This document shows, piece after piece, positions 7,395 to 16,301 of a stretch of 64,000 nucleotides of DNA (positions within the stretch are counted from its first letter, which is position 1; each line of letters opens with the position of its first letter). Source of the stretch: Duganella aceris (GTDB taxonomy: Bacteria; Pseudomonadota; Gammaproteobacteria; Burkholderiales; Burkholderiaceae_D). The position numbers were made by a program, and so were the translations under genes. A model generated the notes under the pieces. The model saw only the letters and a list, made by a program, of their open reading frames with translations, made no database searches and was not told the DNA's origin. The stretch lies in contig NZ_JAADJT010000003.1 of the NCBI RefSeq assembly GCF_011090165.1, positions 248,001-312,000 on the forward strand. The letters are read 5' to 3'.

Positions 7395-9518
7395 ATGAAA
7401 TTGAATTTGGTAGTGCTGGCCGCCATGAGCGCCGCCGGCCTGGTGGCATGCGGTGGCGACAGCAATCCTGCGGCCCCCGTCACGCCGCCCGTCACCACAC
7501 CGGCGATCCCGGAAGGCACGACCGTCACCCTGGCGCTGATGGAGACCACCGACATCCACGCCAACGTGATGAGCTACAACTATTATTCCCTGGCCGAGGA
7601 CACCAGCCTGGGGCTGGAGCGCACCGCGACCCTGGTCGCCGCCGCGCGCGCGGAAAATCCGAACAACCTGCTGCTCGACGACGGAGACGTGATCCAGGGG
7701 ACGCTGCTGGGCGACCTGCAAGCGGTGACCAAGCCGATCGCCTGCACCGACACGCTGGCCGTGCACAAGGCCATGAACGCCATGAAGTACGACGGCGGCG
7801 GCTTCGGCAACCACGAATTCAACTACGGCCTGCCCTACCTGAGCCAGATCACCAACACCGACTTCGGCATTCCGGGCGTGACCAAGCCGACCGGCGCCTG
7901 CGGCGCGCCGACCTTCCCGCTGGTGCTGACCAACGTCACCGGCGTCGCCAGCGGCAAGCCGATCGTGCAGCCGTACTCGCTGCTGGCGCGCACCTTCAGC
8001 GCCACCAAGCCGGACGGCACCAAGCTCGACGTCAAGATGAACATCGGCATCATGAGCTTCGTGCCGCCGCAGATCCTGGAATGGGACCAGAAAAACCTGG
8101 CCGGCAAAGTCGCCGTGACCGGCGTGCAGGAAGCGGCCAAGCAATACGTGCCGGAAATGCGCACCAAGGGCGCCGACCTGGTGGTGGCGCTGTCGCACGG
8201 CGGCCTGGACCCGAGCGCCTACAGCCCGAAAATGGAAAACGGCAGCTATCACCTGACCACCACCGGCATCGACGCGCTGCTGATCGGCCACTCGCACCTG
8301 ATCTTCCCCAAAGGCAAAGAAACCGGCGCCGCCGCGCTCGATGCGTCGTTCACCGCCTTCCCGGCCAGCGCCAAGATCGACGCCGTGAACGGCTTCGTCA
8401 ACGACGTGCCGACGGTGATGGCGCAGAGCTGGGGCCGCCGCCTCGGCATCATCAAGATGACGCTGGCTTACACCAGCGGCAAATGGGTGGTGCAGCCGGC
8501 CAAGACCACGGTCGAATCGCGCGGCTTCAAGTACACCGACGGCAGCACCAACGTCGCCGCCGACCCGGCCATCGCGCCGCTGGTCGCCACCGAGCACGCC
8601 GCCACCATCGCCTTCGCCAAGCAGCCGCTGGGCGTGAGCACCGACTTTGAAATGTCGGCCTACTTCGCGCTGGCCGGCGACGTCAGCGCGATCCAGCTGG
8701 TCAACCAGGCGCAGCTGGACTACGTGAAGAAATTCATCGCCAGCAGCACCGACGCCACCATCGCCGGCTACAAGAACATTCCGGTGATCTCGTGCAGCGC
8801 GCCGTTCAAGGCCGGCCGCAACGGTCCTTCCGACTTCACCGACGTCGCGCCGGGCGCCAGCGCCGCCGCGCCGATCGGCCTGCAGGTGCGCAATCCGGGC
8901 GACCTCTACCTGTACAGCAACAACAACCTGCAGGCGGTCAAGATCAAGGGCTCCGACCTGAAGGCGTGGCTGGAAACCTCGGCCAAGCAGTTCGGCCAGA
9001 TCGACCCGGCCAAGACCGCCGAGCAGGACCTGGTGCCAAGCTACGGCACGATCTACAACTACGACGTGTTCTACGCCGAAAACAACGCGCTGACCTACCA
9101 GATCGACGTCACCAAGCCGGCCGGCAGCCGCATCGTCAACCTGAGCTACCTGGGCAAGGCGGTGGCCGACGGCGACGACTTCATCGTCGCCACCAACGAC
9201 TATCGCGCCGGCGGCGGCGGTGCGGTGCCCGGCATCGACGGCAGCAAGACCATCATCAAGTCGCCGGACGCCAACCAGACCGTGGTCAGCAACTACCTGA
9301 CGGCGCTGGGCGCGTCGACCGGCAAGGTCACGCTGGCCGGCAACGGCAGCGCGCGCAGCTGGAGCTTCGTCAAGGTGGCGACCGCCGGTCCGGTGATCCT
9401 GCGTTCGGCGCCGGGCCACCTGGCGCTGGCCAAGAGCAGCGGCATCAGCGCGGTCACGGCCGAAGGCGCGCTGGACGCCAGTGGCTTCGCCAAGTACACC
9501 GTGGATCTGAGCAAATGA
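7395..9518 (+). CDS. 5'-nucleotidase/2',3'-cyclic phosphodiesterase (CpdB-type) lipoprotein, copy 2
   Basis: 707 residues from the ATG at 7395, chosen because it starts a lipoprotein signal (lipobox LVAC, Cys19); the frame is open much further upstream but only as a shadow of copy 1. All metal motifs are intact: D-I-H (Asp53, His55), GD (Asp98), GNHE (138-141) and GHSH. A C-terminal nucleotidase domain follows. It should hydrolyse extracytoplasmic nucleotides or cyclic nucleotides to release nucleoside and phosphate. It is clearly a tandem duplicate of the preceding gene, including the leader just before the start codon. The next gene overlaps its stop by ATGA. Confidence 0.9.
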   Translation: MKLNLVVLAAMSAAGLVACGGDSNPAAPVTPPVTTPAIPEGTTVTLALMETTDIHANVMSYNYYSLAEDTSLGLERTATLVAAARAENPNNLLLDDGDVIQGTLLGDLQAVTKPIACTDTLAVHKAMNAMKYDGGGFGNHEFNYGLPYLSQITNTDFGIPGVTKPTGACGAPTFPLVLTNVTGVASGKPIVQPYSLLARTFSATKPDGTKLDVKMNIGIMSFVPPQILEWDQKNLAGKVAVTGVQEAAKQYVPEMRTKGADLVVALSHGGLDPSAYSPKMENGSYHLTTTGIDALLIGHSHLIFPKGKETGAAALDASFTAFPASAKIDAVNGFVNDVPTVMAQSWGRRLGIIKMTLAYTSGKWVVQPAKTTVESRGFKYTDGSTNVAADPAIAPLVATEHAATIAFAKQPLGVSTDFEMSAYFALAGDVSAIQLVNQAQLDYVKKFIASSTDATIAGYKNIPVISCSAPFKAGRNGPSDFTDVAPGASAAAPIGLQVRNPGDLYLYSNNNLQAVKIKGSDLKAWLETSAKQFGQIDPAKTAEQDLVPSYGTIYNYDVFYAENNALTYQIDVTKPAGSRIVNLSYLGKAVADGDDFIVATNDYRAGGGGAVPGIDGSKTIIKSPDANQTVVSNYLTALGASTGKVTLAGNGSARSWSFVKVATAGPVILRSAPGHLALAKSSGISAVTAEGALDASGFAKYTVDLSK

Positions 9519-10261
9519 TGCGCATCCAGCACTATCCCGGCGCGACGCTGGTGACGGTGCTGGCCTCGGCCTTCCTGTTCGGATGCCAGATCCAGCAGGA
9601 AAAGCCGACGTCGGCGCAGATCGAAACCATTGGCATGAAGGCCATGCAGCAGGCCGACGCCAGCGCCGAGCGCAAGCTGATGTCGTGGTCCAAGCAGAAC
9701 CTGCCGGTGGCGCAGCGCGAGCTGGGATTGCTGTATCAAAAGCGGCCCGAACAGCGCGCCGATGCGCTGCGGCTGTTCGAGCAGGCGGCGCGCGCCGGCG
9801 ACACGGAAGCGGCGTTCCAGCTGGGCGAGATGTTGCGCCTTGGCGTGATCGGGATCGCGCCGCAGCCGGCCGCCGCCGCGCCGTGGTATCGCATCGCCGC
9901 CGGGCAGAAGCACGCCAGGGCCGCGCTGGTGCTGGGCCTGCTCTACAAGAACGGCGACGGCGTCGCGCGCGACGACGCGCTGGCGGCGCGCTGGCTGAAG
10001 GCCGCCAGCGAAGCCGGCAATCCGCACGCGATGTTCCTGCTGTCGTACATCTATCGCGACGGCCGGGGCGTGGCGCAGGACGGCGCCAAGGCGCGCCAGC
10101 TGCTGGAGGAGGCGGCCGAGCACGAGTATCCGCCGGCGATCCAGGAACTGGCGATGACGGTGCAGCTGGGCGACCACCTCAGTCCGAAAGACGAATTGCG
10201 CGCCGGCCATCTGCTGAAGGAAGCCACCGAGCACCGCCACAACAACTGGAACCGATTCTGA
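9515..10261 (+). CDS. Sel1-repeat lipoprotein
   Basis: 248 residues. The ATG at 9515 overlaps the preceding stop (ATGA); a second in-frame ATG at 9518 is equally possible. The signal ends in a lipobox LFGC. From about residue 85 it is built of Sel1-like (TPR-related) repeats, for example AARAGDTEAAFQLGEMLRLG, ALVLGLLYKNGDGVARDDA and AMFLLSYIYRDGRGVAQDGA. Sel1 proteins usually scaffold protein complexes. Translational coupling suggests it is made with the nucleotidase lipoprotein and may act beside it in the envelope, but no specific role can be read from the sequence. Confidence 0.85.
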   Translation: MMRIQHYPGATLVTVLASAFLFGCQIQQEKPTSAQIETIGMKAMQQADASAERKLMSWSKQNLPVAQRELGLLYQKRPEQRADALRLFEQAARAGDTEAAFQLGEMLRLGVIGIAPQPAAAAPWYRIAAGQKHARAALVLGLLYKNGDGVARDDALAARWLKAASEAGNPHAMFLLSYIYRDGRGVAQDGAKARQLLEEAAEHEYPPAIQELAMTVQLGDHLSPKDELRAGHLLKEATEHRHNNWNRF

Positions 10262-10294
10262 GCGTTGCAGGACTATGACTACGCCGCGACGCGC

Positions 10295-10311
10295 CTGGGT
10301 CCCAGACCCAG
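10295..10311. terminator. Hairpin in the Sel1-hemerythrin gap
   Basis: CTGGGTC / GACCCAG stem with a 3-base loop, 34 bp after the Sel1 stop. There is no T-run, so termination is uncertain. The rest of the 138-bp gap shows nothing recognisable. Confidence 0.35.
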
Positions 10312-10399
10312 CGTTGAGCAACGCACAGACCGTATCCTCCGGCAAACCTAGACTGGCTTGGCTGTCCCCGCCAATTCATTAGCCACGCAAGGAGCCGAT

Positions 10400-10906
10400 A
10401 TGACCACCACCACCCAAAGCCAGGGCAAGCTTCCAAAGCCTATCCCGACCGAGACCGATCCGCAGGACGCCATCACGCTGCTGACCGAGGATCATGAACA
10501 CGTCAAATCGATGTTCGAGCAATACGAGGAACTGGGCGACCGCGCTTTTGCCAGCAAGCAAAAACTGGCGCTGCAGATCTGCACCGAACTGACCAAGCAC
10601 GCCATCGCCGAGGAAGAAATCTTCTACAGCGCCGTGCGCGCCGCGACCAAGGATGACGACATGCTCGACGAAGCCATCGTCGAACACGGCTCGGCCAAGG
10701 AGCTGATCGCGCAGATCATTTCGATGGAATCGACCGAGGACCTGTACGACGCCAAGGTCAAGGTGCTCGGCGAGCTGATAGACCATCACGTCAAGGAAGA
10801 GGAAGGCGAGATGTTCCCGAAAGCACGCAAGGCCAAGCTCGACCTGATGGCCTTGGGCGAGGCGATCGCCGCGCGCAAGCAAGAAATCGAACTGCCGCCG
10901 CACTAA
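10400..10906 (+). CDS. Hemerythrin-domain protein
   Basis: 168 residues; AAGGAG lies 5 bp before the ATG at 10400. The HHE-type hemerythrin cation-binding domain spans about 25-145, with the expected spaced ligands: DHEH (His32, His34), KHAIAEEE (His67, Glu71), EHGSA (His96) and DHHVKEEE (His129/130, Glu134). It is predicted to bind a di-iron centre in the cytoplasm and sense or buffer oxygen, nitric oxide or iron. It is a stand-alone gene: the convergent CoaD-like gene ends 3 bp after it. Confidence 0.88.
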   Translation: MTTTTQSQGKLPKPIPTETDPQDAITLLTEDHEHVKSMFEQYEELGDRAFASKQKLALQICTELTKHAIAEEEIFYSAVRAATKDDDMLDEAIVEHGSAKELIAQIISMESTEDLYDAKVKVLGELIDHHVKEEEGEMFPKARKAKLDLMALGEAIAARKQEIELPPH

Positions 10907-10909
10907 GCC

Positions 10910-12058
10910 TTATTTCGCCGCCAGGAACGCCATTTCGCGCTGCATGTTGTCGATGGCGCGTTCGTTGTACTGGTCGGCGAAATACGCGTTGCCGAACAAC
11001 TGCCCCGCTTCCGCCTTGCGGCACAGATGGGCCAGCGCTCCGCCGCGCTGCTCGCGATACTTGACGTCCGGCAGATGGATGTATTCCTGCCGGATCGCGC
11101 GCGCATAATTCTGATAGACCTCGTCATCCTGTCCGAGGATCGCCAAGTCCACGCTCAACATGATGTCCTTCAATCGGTGACTGACCGCGCCTTCCTGGAA
11201 GTGATCGGTGGCGCGGATCAGTTCGGCCGCGTCGTCCATCTCCTGCGCCAGGTGGCTGCCCAGCCACATCTGTACGCTGGCCTCCTCGTTGCTGAGCTCA
11301 CCCTGCACGCCGCCGTGGCCATATTCCGCGTCATGGAACCAGAACGCTTGCTTGACGATGTCGACATCGGCCGGATCGGGCCGCGTGTTGGCGGCCCAGA
11401 CGCGGATCTCGCACAGCCCGTGCACCAGGTGATCCAAGTTGTGATAGTAGCGCGCCGGGCCGCCGTAGGCGGTGGCGCCGGTCAGCTTGACGAACCACTC
11501 GTCGGCGTGGGAAATGGCGGTGGCATCCAGGTGGGCGTAGTCCCACAGCGTCTCCCATTCCATGCGCAGCCAGCTTAGCACCCAGGCGTGATAGGCCGGG
11601 CCGGGCACGAACTTCTTCATGATCCAGTTCCAGCCGATCGGCCCCTCCAGCGCCTTGACGAAGCTGGAACTCACCGAACCCAGATCGCGCGGCGGCATGA
11701 CGAAGATGGTCTTGGCGCCTTGCAGCACGTCGACGTTGGTTTGCTGGATCAGATTCTCGTAATCGAAGTCGGCGGTGGTGCGGATGCCGCGGATCAGGCA
11801 TTCGACGCCGTGCTTCTTGGCCGCGCGCGCGGTGTAGTCGCCCTTGACGATCACCACCTGCACGTTTTCCCAGCCCTGCTCGGCGCAGCTGAGCGCGATG
11901 ATGCTCTTGCGCTCCTCCGCCGTGAACTTGGGTTTCTTGGCCGTGTTTTCGGACAGGAACACCACCACCTCGTCCGCGATCGAACGGGCTTCGTTGATCA
12001 CCCACATATGACCGTTGGTGATCGGGTCCAGCGTTCCCGAAAATCCGATTTTCTTCAT
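10910..12058 (-). CDS. CoaD-like nucleotidyltransferase fused to an HD-domain hydrolase
   Basis: 382 residues; start at 12058 has GGAGTGG upstream (in-frame ATG at 12082 lacks one). Residues 1-155 resemble phosphopantetheine adenylyltransferase: SGTLDPITNGH (T-x-G-H signature, His17), CLIRGIR near 88-93 and GSVSSSFVK near 127-135. Residues about 165-382 form an HD-type metal-dependent phosphohydrolase: YYHNLDH (206-210) and FWFHDAEY (His242-Asp243), followed by NEEAS. Stand-alone CoaD is about 160 residues, so this is a true fusion. It may couple transfer of a nucleotide to removal of one. Whether it is the housekeeping CoaD cannot be told here; a separate coaD elsewhere would argue against it. 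Confidence 0.82.
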   Translation of the reverse strand: MKKIGFSGTLDPITNGHMWVINEARSIADEVVVFLSENTAKKPKFTAEERKSIIALSCAEQGWENVQVVIVKGDYTARAAKKHGVECLIRGIRTTADFDYENLIQQTNVDVLQGAKTIFVMPPRDLGSVSSSFVKALEGPIGWNWIMKKFVPGPAYHAWVLSWLRMEWETLWDYAHLDATAISHADEWFVKLTGATAYGGPARYYHNLDHLVHGLCEIRVWAANTRPDPADVDIVKQAFWFHDAEYGHGGVQGELSNEEASVQMWLGSHLAQEMDDAAELIRATDHFQEGAVSHRLKDIMLSVDLAILGQDDEVYQNYARAIRQEYIHLPDVKYREQRGGALAHLCRKAEAGQLFGNAYFADQYNERAIDNMQREMAFLAAK

Positions 12059-12091
12059 GCTCCACTCCAACAACAATGCCAAACAGGCATT

Positions 12092-13480
12092 TTAGACTGG
12101 AGTGGGCCTGGTAGTCTCGGGAAAATCGACTTTGACCTTCAGCCCGCCCAGGCGCTCGGACTGGTCCAGCGTCAGCACCGCGCCGTGGCGCTCGGCGATC
12201 GACTGCACGATGGCCATGCCCAGGCCGCTGCCGCCGGCCGGGCTGCCGGGCACGCGGTAGAAGCGGCTGAACACCCGCTCGCGCTCTTCCGGTGGAATGC
12301 CGGGACCGGAATCCTCGACGCTGAGCGTGATGCGCCCGCGCGCCGCTTTTGTGGCGCCGGCGCTACGCCGCAGGTCGATATCGACGGTGCCGCCGGCCGG
12401 CGTGTACTTGATGGCGTTGTCGATCAGGTTGCGCAACAGGATGATCAGCGCGTCCGGCTGGCCGTCCACCGCGACCTCGTCGGCGTGGTGCAGGCCGAGG
12501 TCGATCTGCCGCGCCTGCGCCAGCCCGGCCATGTCGCCCAGTGTGCGCTTGGCCAGGTCGCTCAGGCTGACCGGCTCCAGCTTGACGTCGTCGACCGAGC
12601 CTTCCTGCCGCGCCAGCACCAGCAATTGCTCGACCAGCCGCGTGGCCCGTTCGATGCCGCCGGTGACGCGGCCGATGGCGACGCTGCGCGCCGCCTCGTC
12701 CTGTGCCCGTTCCAGGCTGAGCACTTGCAATTTCAGCGCCGCCAGCGGCGTGCGCAACTCGTGTGCCGCGTCGGCGACGAAGTGCTGCTGCGCCTGGAAC
12801 GCGGTGCGCACCCGGCCGAACAGCAGGTTCAATTCGTGCACCAGCGGCAGCACCTCGTCCGGCAAATCGTTTTCCGACACCGGCGACAGATCGTCGGCCT
12901 GGCGCGCCGCCACCTGCCGCTTGACCCGCGACACCGGCGCCAGCGAACCGCTGACCACCCACCACACCACCAGCATCAGCACCGGCGCCATCACGGCGAT
13001 CGGGCCGACCGTGCGCAGCGCCAGCGTGCCGGCCATGCGCTGCCGCACCGCCATGTCCTGCGCCACCTGCACCGTCTGGTTGCTGGTCTGCACCGAGAAG
13101 ATCCGGTAAGTCGTGTTGTTGGCCTTGACGTTGGAGAAGCCCAGCACCGCGCGCTGCGGCAGCGAGGCGCGCGACAGCGAGCGGAACACTTGCGCGCCGT
13201 CCGGGGTCCACACCTGCACCACCAGATCGTCGTTCTCGGGATCGGCGGCGGTGTCGGCGGCCTTGTTGGTCAGCGTGGCGCTGGAACGCAGCGACATCGC
13301 CATCTGCTGCATGTGGTAGTCGAAGATCTGGTCGGCGTCGCTGAGCGCGCTGCGGTAGGCGATCATCGCCTGCGCGATGGCGGCCATGGTGATCGCGGCC
13401 AACAGGAACCACAACAGGCGGCCGCGCAGCGAGTGCGTCACCACCGGCACCCGCGGCAACGACGGCATCTTCACCTTCAT
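12092..13480 (-). CDS. Sensor histidine kinase (QseC/TctE-like)
   Basis: 462 residues. Two transmembrane segments (about 20-42 and 158-180) flank a ~115-residue periplasmic sensor region. After the second segment comes a HAMP-like linker, the dimerisation/phosphoacceptor box FVADAAHELRTPLAALKLQ with phosphorylated His240, then an HATPase_c domain with N-box NLIDNAIKY and G-box DSGPGIPPEER and GGSGLGMAIV. Its start overlaps the end of the response-regulator gene (ATGA), so the two are translationally coupled. The sensor domain type resembles the 2CSK_N domains of QseC/TctE kinases. The signal is unknown; the upstream Do protease suggests an envelope cue. Confidence 0.92.
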   Translation of the reverse strand: MKVKMPSLPRVPVVTHSLRGRLLWFLLAAITMAAIAQAMIAYRSALSDADQIFDYHMQQMAMSLRSSATLTNKAADTAADPENDDLVVQVWTPDGAQVFRSLSRASLPQRAVLGFSNVKANNTTYRIFSVQTSNQTVQVAQDMAVRQRMAGTLALRTVGPIAVMAPVLMLVVWWVVSGSLAPVSRVKRQVAARQADDLSPVSENDLPDEVLPLVHELNLLFGRVRTAFQAQQHFVADAAHELRTPLAALKLQVLSLERAQDEAARSVAIGRVTGGIERATRLVEQLLVLARQEGSVDDVKLEPVSLSDLAKRTLGDMAGLAQARQIDLGLHHADEVAVDGQPDALIILLRNLIDNAIKYTPAGGTVDIDLRRSAGATKAARGRITLSVEDSGPGIPPEERERVFSRFYRVPGSPAGGSGLGMAIVQSIAERHGAVLTLDQSERLGGLKVKVDFPETTRPTPV

Positions 13481-14136
13481 AGTTTCGGAACCATATAGCC
13501 CAAGCCGCGCACGTTCTGGATCAGCTCGGCGCCGAGCTTCTTGCGCAGGCCGTGGATGTAGACCTCGACCGCGTTGCTGTTGACCTCATCCTTCCAGCTG
13601 TACAGTTTCTCTTCCAGCTGATGCCGCGACAGCACGATGCCCGGCCGCGCGATCAGCGCCTCCAGCACCGCCCATTCGCGCGCCGACAGGCTGACCGACT
13701 TGCCGTCGGCGATCACTTCGCGGGTTTGCGGATTGACCGTCACGCTGCCGTGCTCGAACACCGGCTCGGCGCGGCCGGCCGAGCGGCGCAACAAGGCGCG
13801 GATGCGCGCCAGCAGCTCGTCCAGGTCGTACGGCTTGAGCACGTAATCGTCGGCGCCGGCGTCGAGGCCGGCGATGCGCTGTTCCTTGGCGTCGCGCGCG
13901 GTGGCGATCAGCACCGGCGTCAGCTCCTTGCGCAGGCGCATCGAGCGCAGCACTTCGAGGCCGTCCTTGCGCGGCAGGCCCAGATCCAGCAACACCAGGT
14001 CGTAGGTCTGGGTTTGCAGCGCGGTGTCGGCCATGTCGCCGTCCTTGACCCAGTCGACGGCGTAGTGCTCCGCCCGCAGCAGGTCGAGCACCACCTCGCC
14101 GATCATCGTGTCGTCTTCCACCAGCAGAAGTCGCAT
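13477..14136 (-). CDS. OmpR/PhoB-family response regulator (QseB-like)
   Basis: 219 residues: receiver domain 1-115 with acidic pair EDD (7-9), phosphoacceptor Asp51 in LLDLGLP, Thr79 and Lys101 (VLKPYD), then a winged-helix DNA-binding domain (about 125-219) ending in VYIHGLRKKLG and VRGLGYMVPKL. It is the cognate regulator of the kinase it overlaps. The gene begins 45 bp after the Do-protease stop on the same strand, so protease, regulator and kinase may share a transcript. Closest by pattern to QseB/PmrA-type regulators. Confidence 0.93.
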   Translation of the reverse strand: MRLLLVEDDTMIGEVVLDLLRAEHYAVDWVKDGDMADTALQTQTYDLVLLDLGLPRKDGLEVLRSMRLRKELTPVLIATARDAKEQRIAGLDAGADDYVLKPYDLDELLARIRALLRRSAGRAEPVFEHGSVTVNPQTREVIADGKSVSLSAREWAVLEALIARPGIVLSRHQLEEKLYSWKDEVNSNAVEVYIHGLRKKLGAELIQNVRGLGYMVPKL

Positions 14137-14181
14137 ATTATTTCCTTTCTGTTTTTGTCGCGTTCTGCGGCAGCCGCCATA

Positions 14182-15699
14182 TTAGCCGAGGCGCACCGGG
14201 ATGAAGATTTTATCTTCGCCGCGCTGCACCAGCAAGGCGACCGACTTGCCGGCCTTGCCGACCACTTCGCGCACCTGGTCGATGCTGCCGACCGCGCGGC
14301 CGTTGACCGACAATAACACGTCGCCCGGCATCACCCCGGCGTTGGCGGCGGCGCCGCCCGCGTCCTCGATCAGCAAGCCGTTGGCGATGCCGGACTGGCG
14401 CTTCTCGGCCGGATCCAGCGGACGCAGCGACAAGCCCAGGCGCAGCTTGGCGCTGGCCGGATCGGCGCGTTCGGTTTCGGCGGCCGCCACCTTGTCGTTG
14501 GCGTTGCCCAGCACCGCGCCCAGCTGCACCAGCTTGCCCTGGCGCCAGACGTCGATGCTGACTTTTTCACCCGGCGTGGCCAGGCTGACCATCGCCGGCA
14601 GATCGCCGGAGCTGACGATTTTCTGGCCGTTCAGCGTGCGGATCACATCGCCCGGTTTCAGGCCGGCCTTGTCGGCGGGGCCGCCCTTCTCCACGTTCGA
14701 CACCAGCGCGCCTTCCGGCGTGGCCAGGTTGAAGGAGTCGGCGAAGCCCTGGTTGATCTCCTGCACCGTCACGCCGAGCTTGGCGTGCACCACCTTGCCG
14801 GTGGCGACGATCTGGGTCTTGATCTTGTTGGCGACATCGATCGGAATCGCGAACGACAAGCCCTGGTAGCCGCCGGTCTGGCTGTAGATCTGCGAATTGA
14901 TGCCGACCACTTCGCCGCGCGTGTTGAACAGCGGTCCGCCCGAGTTGCCGGGATTGACGGCGACGTCGGTCTGGATGAACGGCACGTTGCCATCAGGCAG
15001 CGAGCGGCCCTTGGCGCTGACCACGCCGGCCGTCACAGTATTGTCGAGGCCGTATGGCGAACCGATCGCCAGCACCCATTCGCCCACTTTCAGATCGTTG
15101 CCCTTGGCCAGCGGCACCACCGGCAGGTTCTTGGCGTCGATCTTCAGCACCGCGACGTCGCTCTTCGGATCCGAGCCCAGCACCTTGGCGCGGAACTCGC
15201 GGCGGTCGGTCAGCTTGACCACGACTTCGCTGGCATCGCGCACCACGTGGGCGTTGGTCAGGATCACGCCGTCGGCGCTGATGATGAAGCCAGAGCCCAG
15301 GCCGTGGGTCGGCGTGGCGCGCTGGCCGCCGCGCCCCTGCTGCGGCATCTGGCCCTGGAAGCGGCGGAAGAATTCGTAGAACGGATCGTCGGCGAACGGA
15401 TCGTTGCCGCGCGCCTGGCCTTCGTTGCCGTCGTAGCTGGTCTTGGTGCTGCCGGTGACGCTGATGTTGACCACGGCCGGCCCGTTGTGGGCGACGATGA
15501 CGCTGAAGTCGGGCAGCGTGATCCCCGGCGCCGGCACGGCCACCGGCGCGGCGCTCGGCGCCACGGCGGCGGCGACCGGCACGGCGGTCGTGGCGGCGGC
15601 GGTGGCGCTGCTTTGCTGGACCACCACCGCACCGCCCGCGCCAATCACGCCCAGTACGGCGACCGCGACAGCTGCGCGCTTGAGAGTAGATTTGGACAT
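14182..15699 (-). CDS. Do-family (DegP/DegQ/MucD-type) periplasmic serine protease
   Basis: 505 residues from the ATG at 15699, chosen for AGGAG 8 bp upstream; an in-frame ATG at 15741 has none. An N-terminal hydrophobic segment (8-28) exports or anchors it. A trypsin-like domain carries the triad His151 (TNAHVV), Asp181 (SDVAVLKID) and Ser253 (GNSGGPLF). Two PDZ domains follow (about 280-380 and 400-500) with carboxylate-binding loops. It degrades or refolds damaged envelope proteins. Its position between ibpA and a two-component system suggests a local stress-response cluster. The exact orthologue (DegP, DegQ or MucD) is not resolved. Confidence 0.93.
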   Translation of the reverse strand: MSKSTLKRAAVAVAVLGVIGAGGAVVVQQSSATAAATTAVPVAAAVAPSAAPVAVPAPGITLPDFSVIVAHNGPAVVNISVTGSTKTSYDGNEGQARGNDPFADDPFYEFFRRFQGQMPQQGRGGQRATPTHGLGSGFIISADGVILTNAHVVRDASEVVVKLTDRREFRAKVLGSDPKSDVAVLKIDAKNLPVVPLAKGNDLKVGEWVLAIGSPYGLDNTVTAGVVSAKGRSLPDGNVPFIQTDVAVNPGNSGGPLFNTRGEVVGINSQIYSQTGGYQGLSFAIPIDVANKIKTQIVATGKVVHAKLGVTVQEINQGFADSFNLATPEGALVSNVEKGGPADKAGLKPGDVIRTLNGQKIVSSGDLPAMVSLATPGEKVSIDVWRQGKLVQLGAVLGNANDKVAAAETERADPASAKLRLGLSLRPLDPAEKRQSGIANGLLIEDAGGAAANAGVMPGDVLLSVNGRAVGSIDQVREVVGKAGKSVALLVQRGEDKIFIPVRLG

Positions 15700-15796
15700 T
15701 TGGGGACTCCTGAATTGAATAGGGTTTGTTGATGTATTCAATATGAAGGTAAAAACTTAGATGCCGCTTAACTAAACATCTGCTTACAAACGACAA

Positions 15797-15819
15797 ACTG
15801 GCCGGATATACCGGCCAGT
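15797..15819 (-). terminator. Terminator hairpin between ibpA and the Do protease
   Basis: 9-bp stem ACTGGCCGG / CCGGCCAGT with a 5-base loop; on the minus strand it is followed by T-rich TTGTCGTTTG. It lies 24 bp beyond the ibpA stop and would separate ibpA from the protease gene. Confidence 0.7.
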
Positions 15820-15842
15820 CATGATACTAAATTACACAGGAA

Positions 15843-16301
15843 TTAAGCGGCTTGGCGCTGTTCCAGTGCGGTGACGTTGTCGCTGCCGTCGATGACGATT
15901 TTACGCGGTTTCAACGCTTCCGGCACTTCCCGCACCAGCGAGATGGTCAGCATGCCGTTGTCGAAGCCGGCGCCGGTCACCTTGACGTGGTTGGCCAGCT
16001 GGAAGCGCTGTTCGAAATCGCGGGCGGCGATGCCGCGGTGCAGGAAGGTGCGCTCGGTGGCGTCCTTCTGTTTGCGGCCGACGACGTGCAGCGAATCGCG
16101 TTCGAAGGTGATGTCGATCTCGGAGCGGTCGAAGCCGGCAAGCGCCATCACGATGCGGTAATTGTCTTCGGAGACCAGCTCGATGTTGTAGGGCGGGTAG
16201 CTCGGGGTGGCATCGCCGCGCTGGGCGTCGTTCAGCAGTTGTGCCAGACGATCAAAGCCGATAGCGGAACGATACAGTGGGGTCAGGTCAAAAGTACGCA
16301 T
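15843..16301 (-). CDS. ibpA: Small heat-shock protein IbpA (Hsp20)
   Basis: 152 residues from the ATG at 16301. The N-terminus MRTFDLTPLYRSAIGFDRL is almost that of enterobacterial IbpA (MRNFDLSPLYRSAIGFDRL). An alpha-crystallin domain (about 38-130) follows with YPPYNIELVSEDNYRI and GVA-like GIAARDFEQRFQLA, and a short tail after the I-x-I-type region (RKIVIDG). An ATP-independent holdase that binds aggregating proteins in the cytoplasm. Translation is likely temperature-controlled by the leader described at 16302-16408. The frame is open a further 23 codons upstream, but that part is the thermometer. Confidence 0.95.
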   Translation of the reverse strand: MRTFDLTPLYRSAIGFDRLAQLLNDAQRGDATPSYPPYNIELVSEDNYRIVMALAGFDRSEIDITFERDSLHVVGRKQKDATERTFLHRGIAARDFEQRFQLANHVKVTGAGFDNGMLTISLVREVPEALKPRKIVIDGSDNVTALEQRQAA

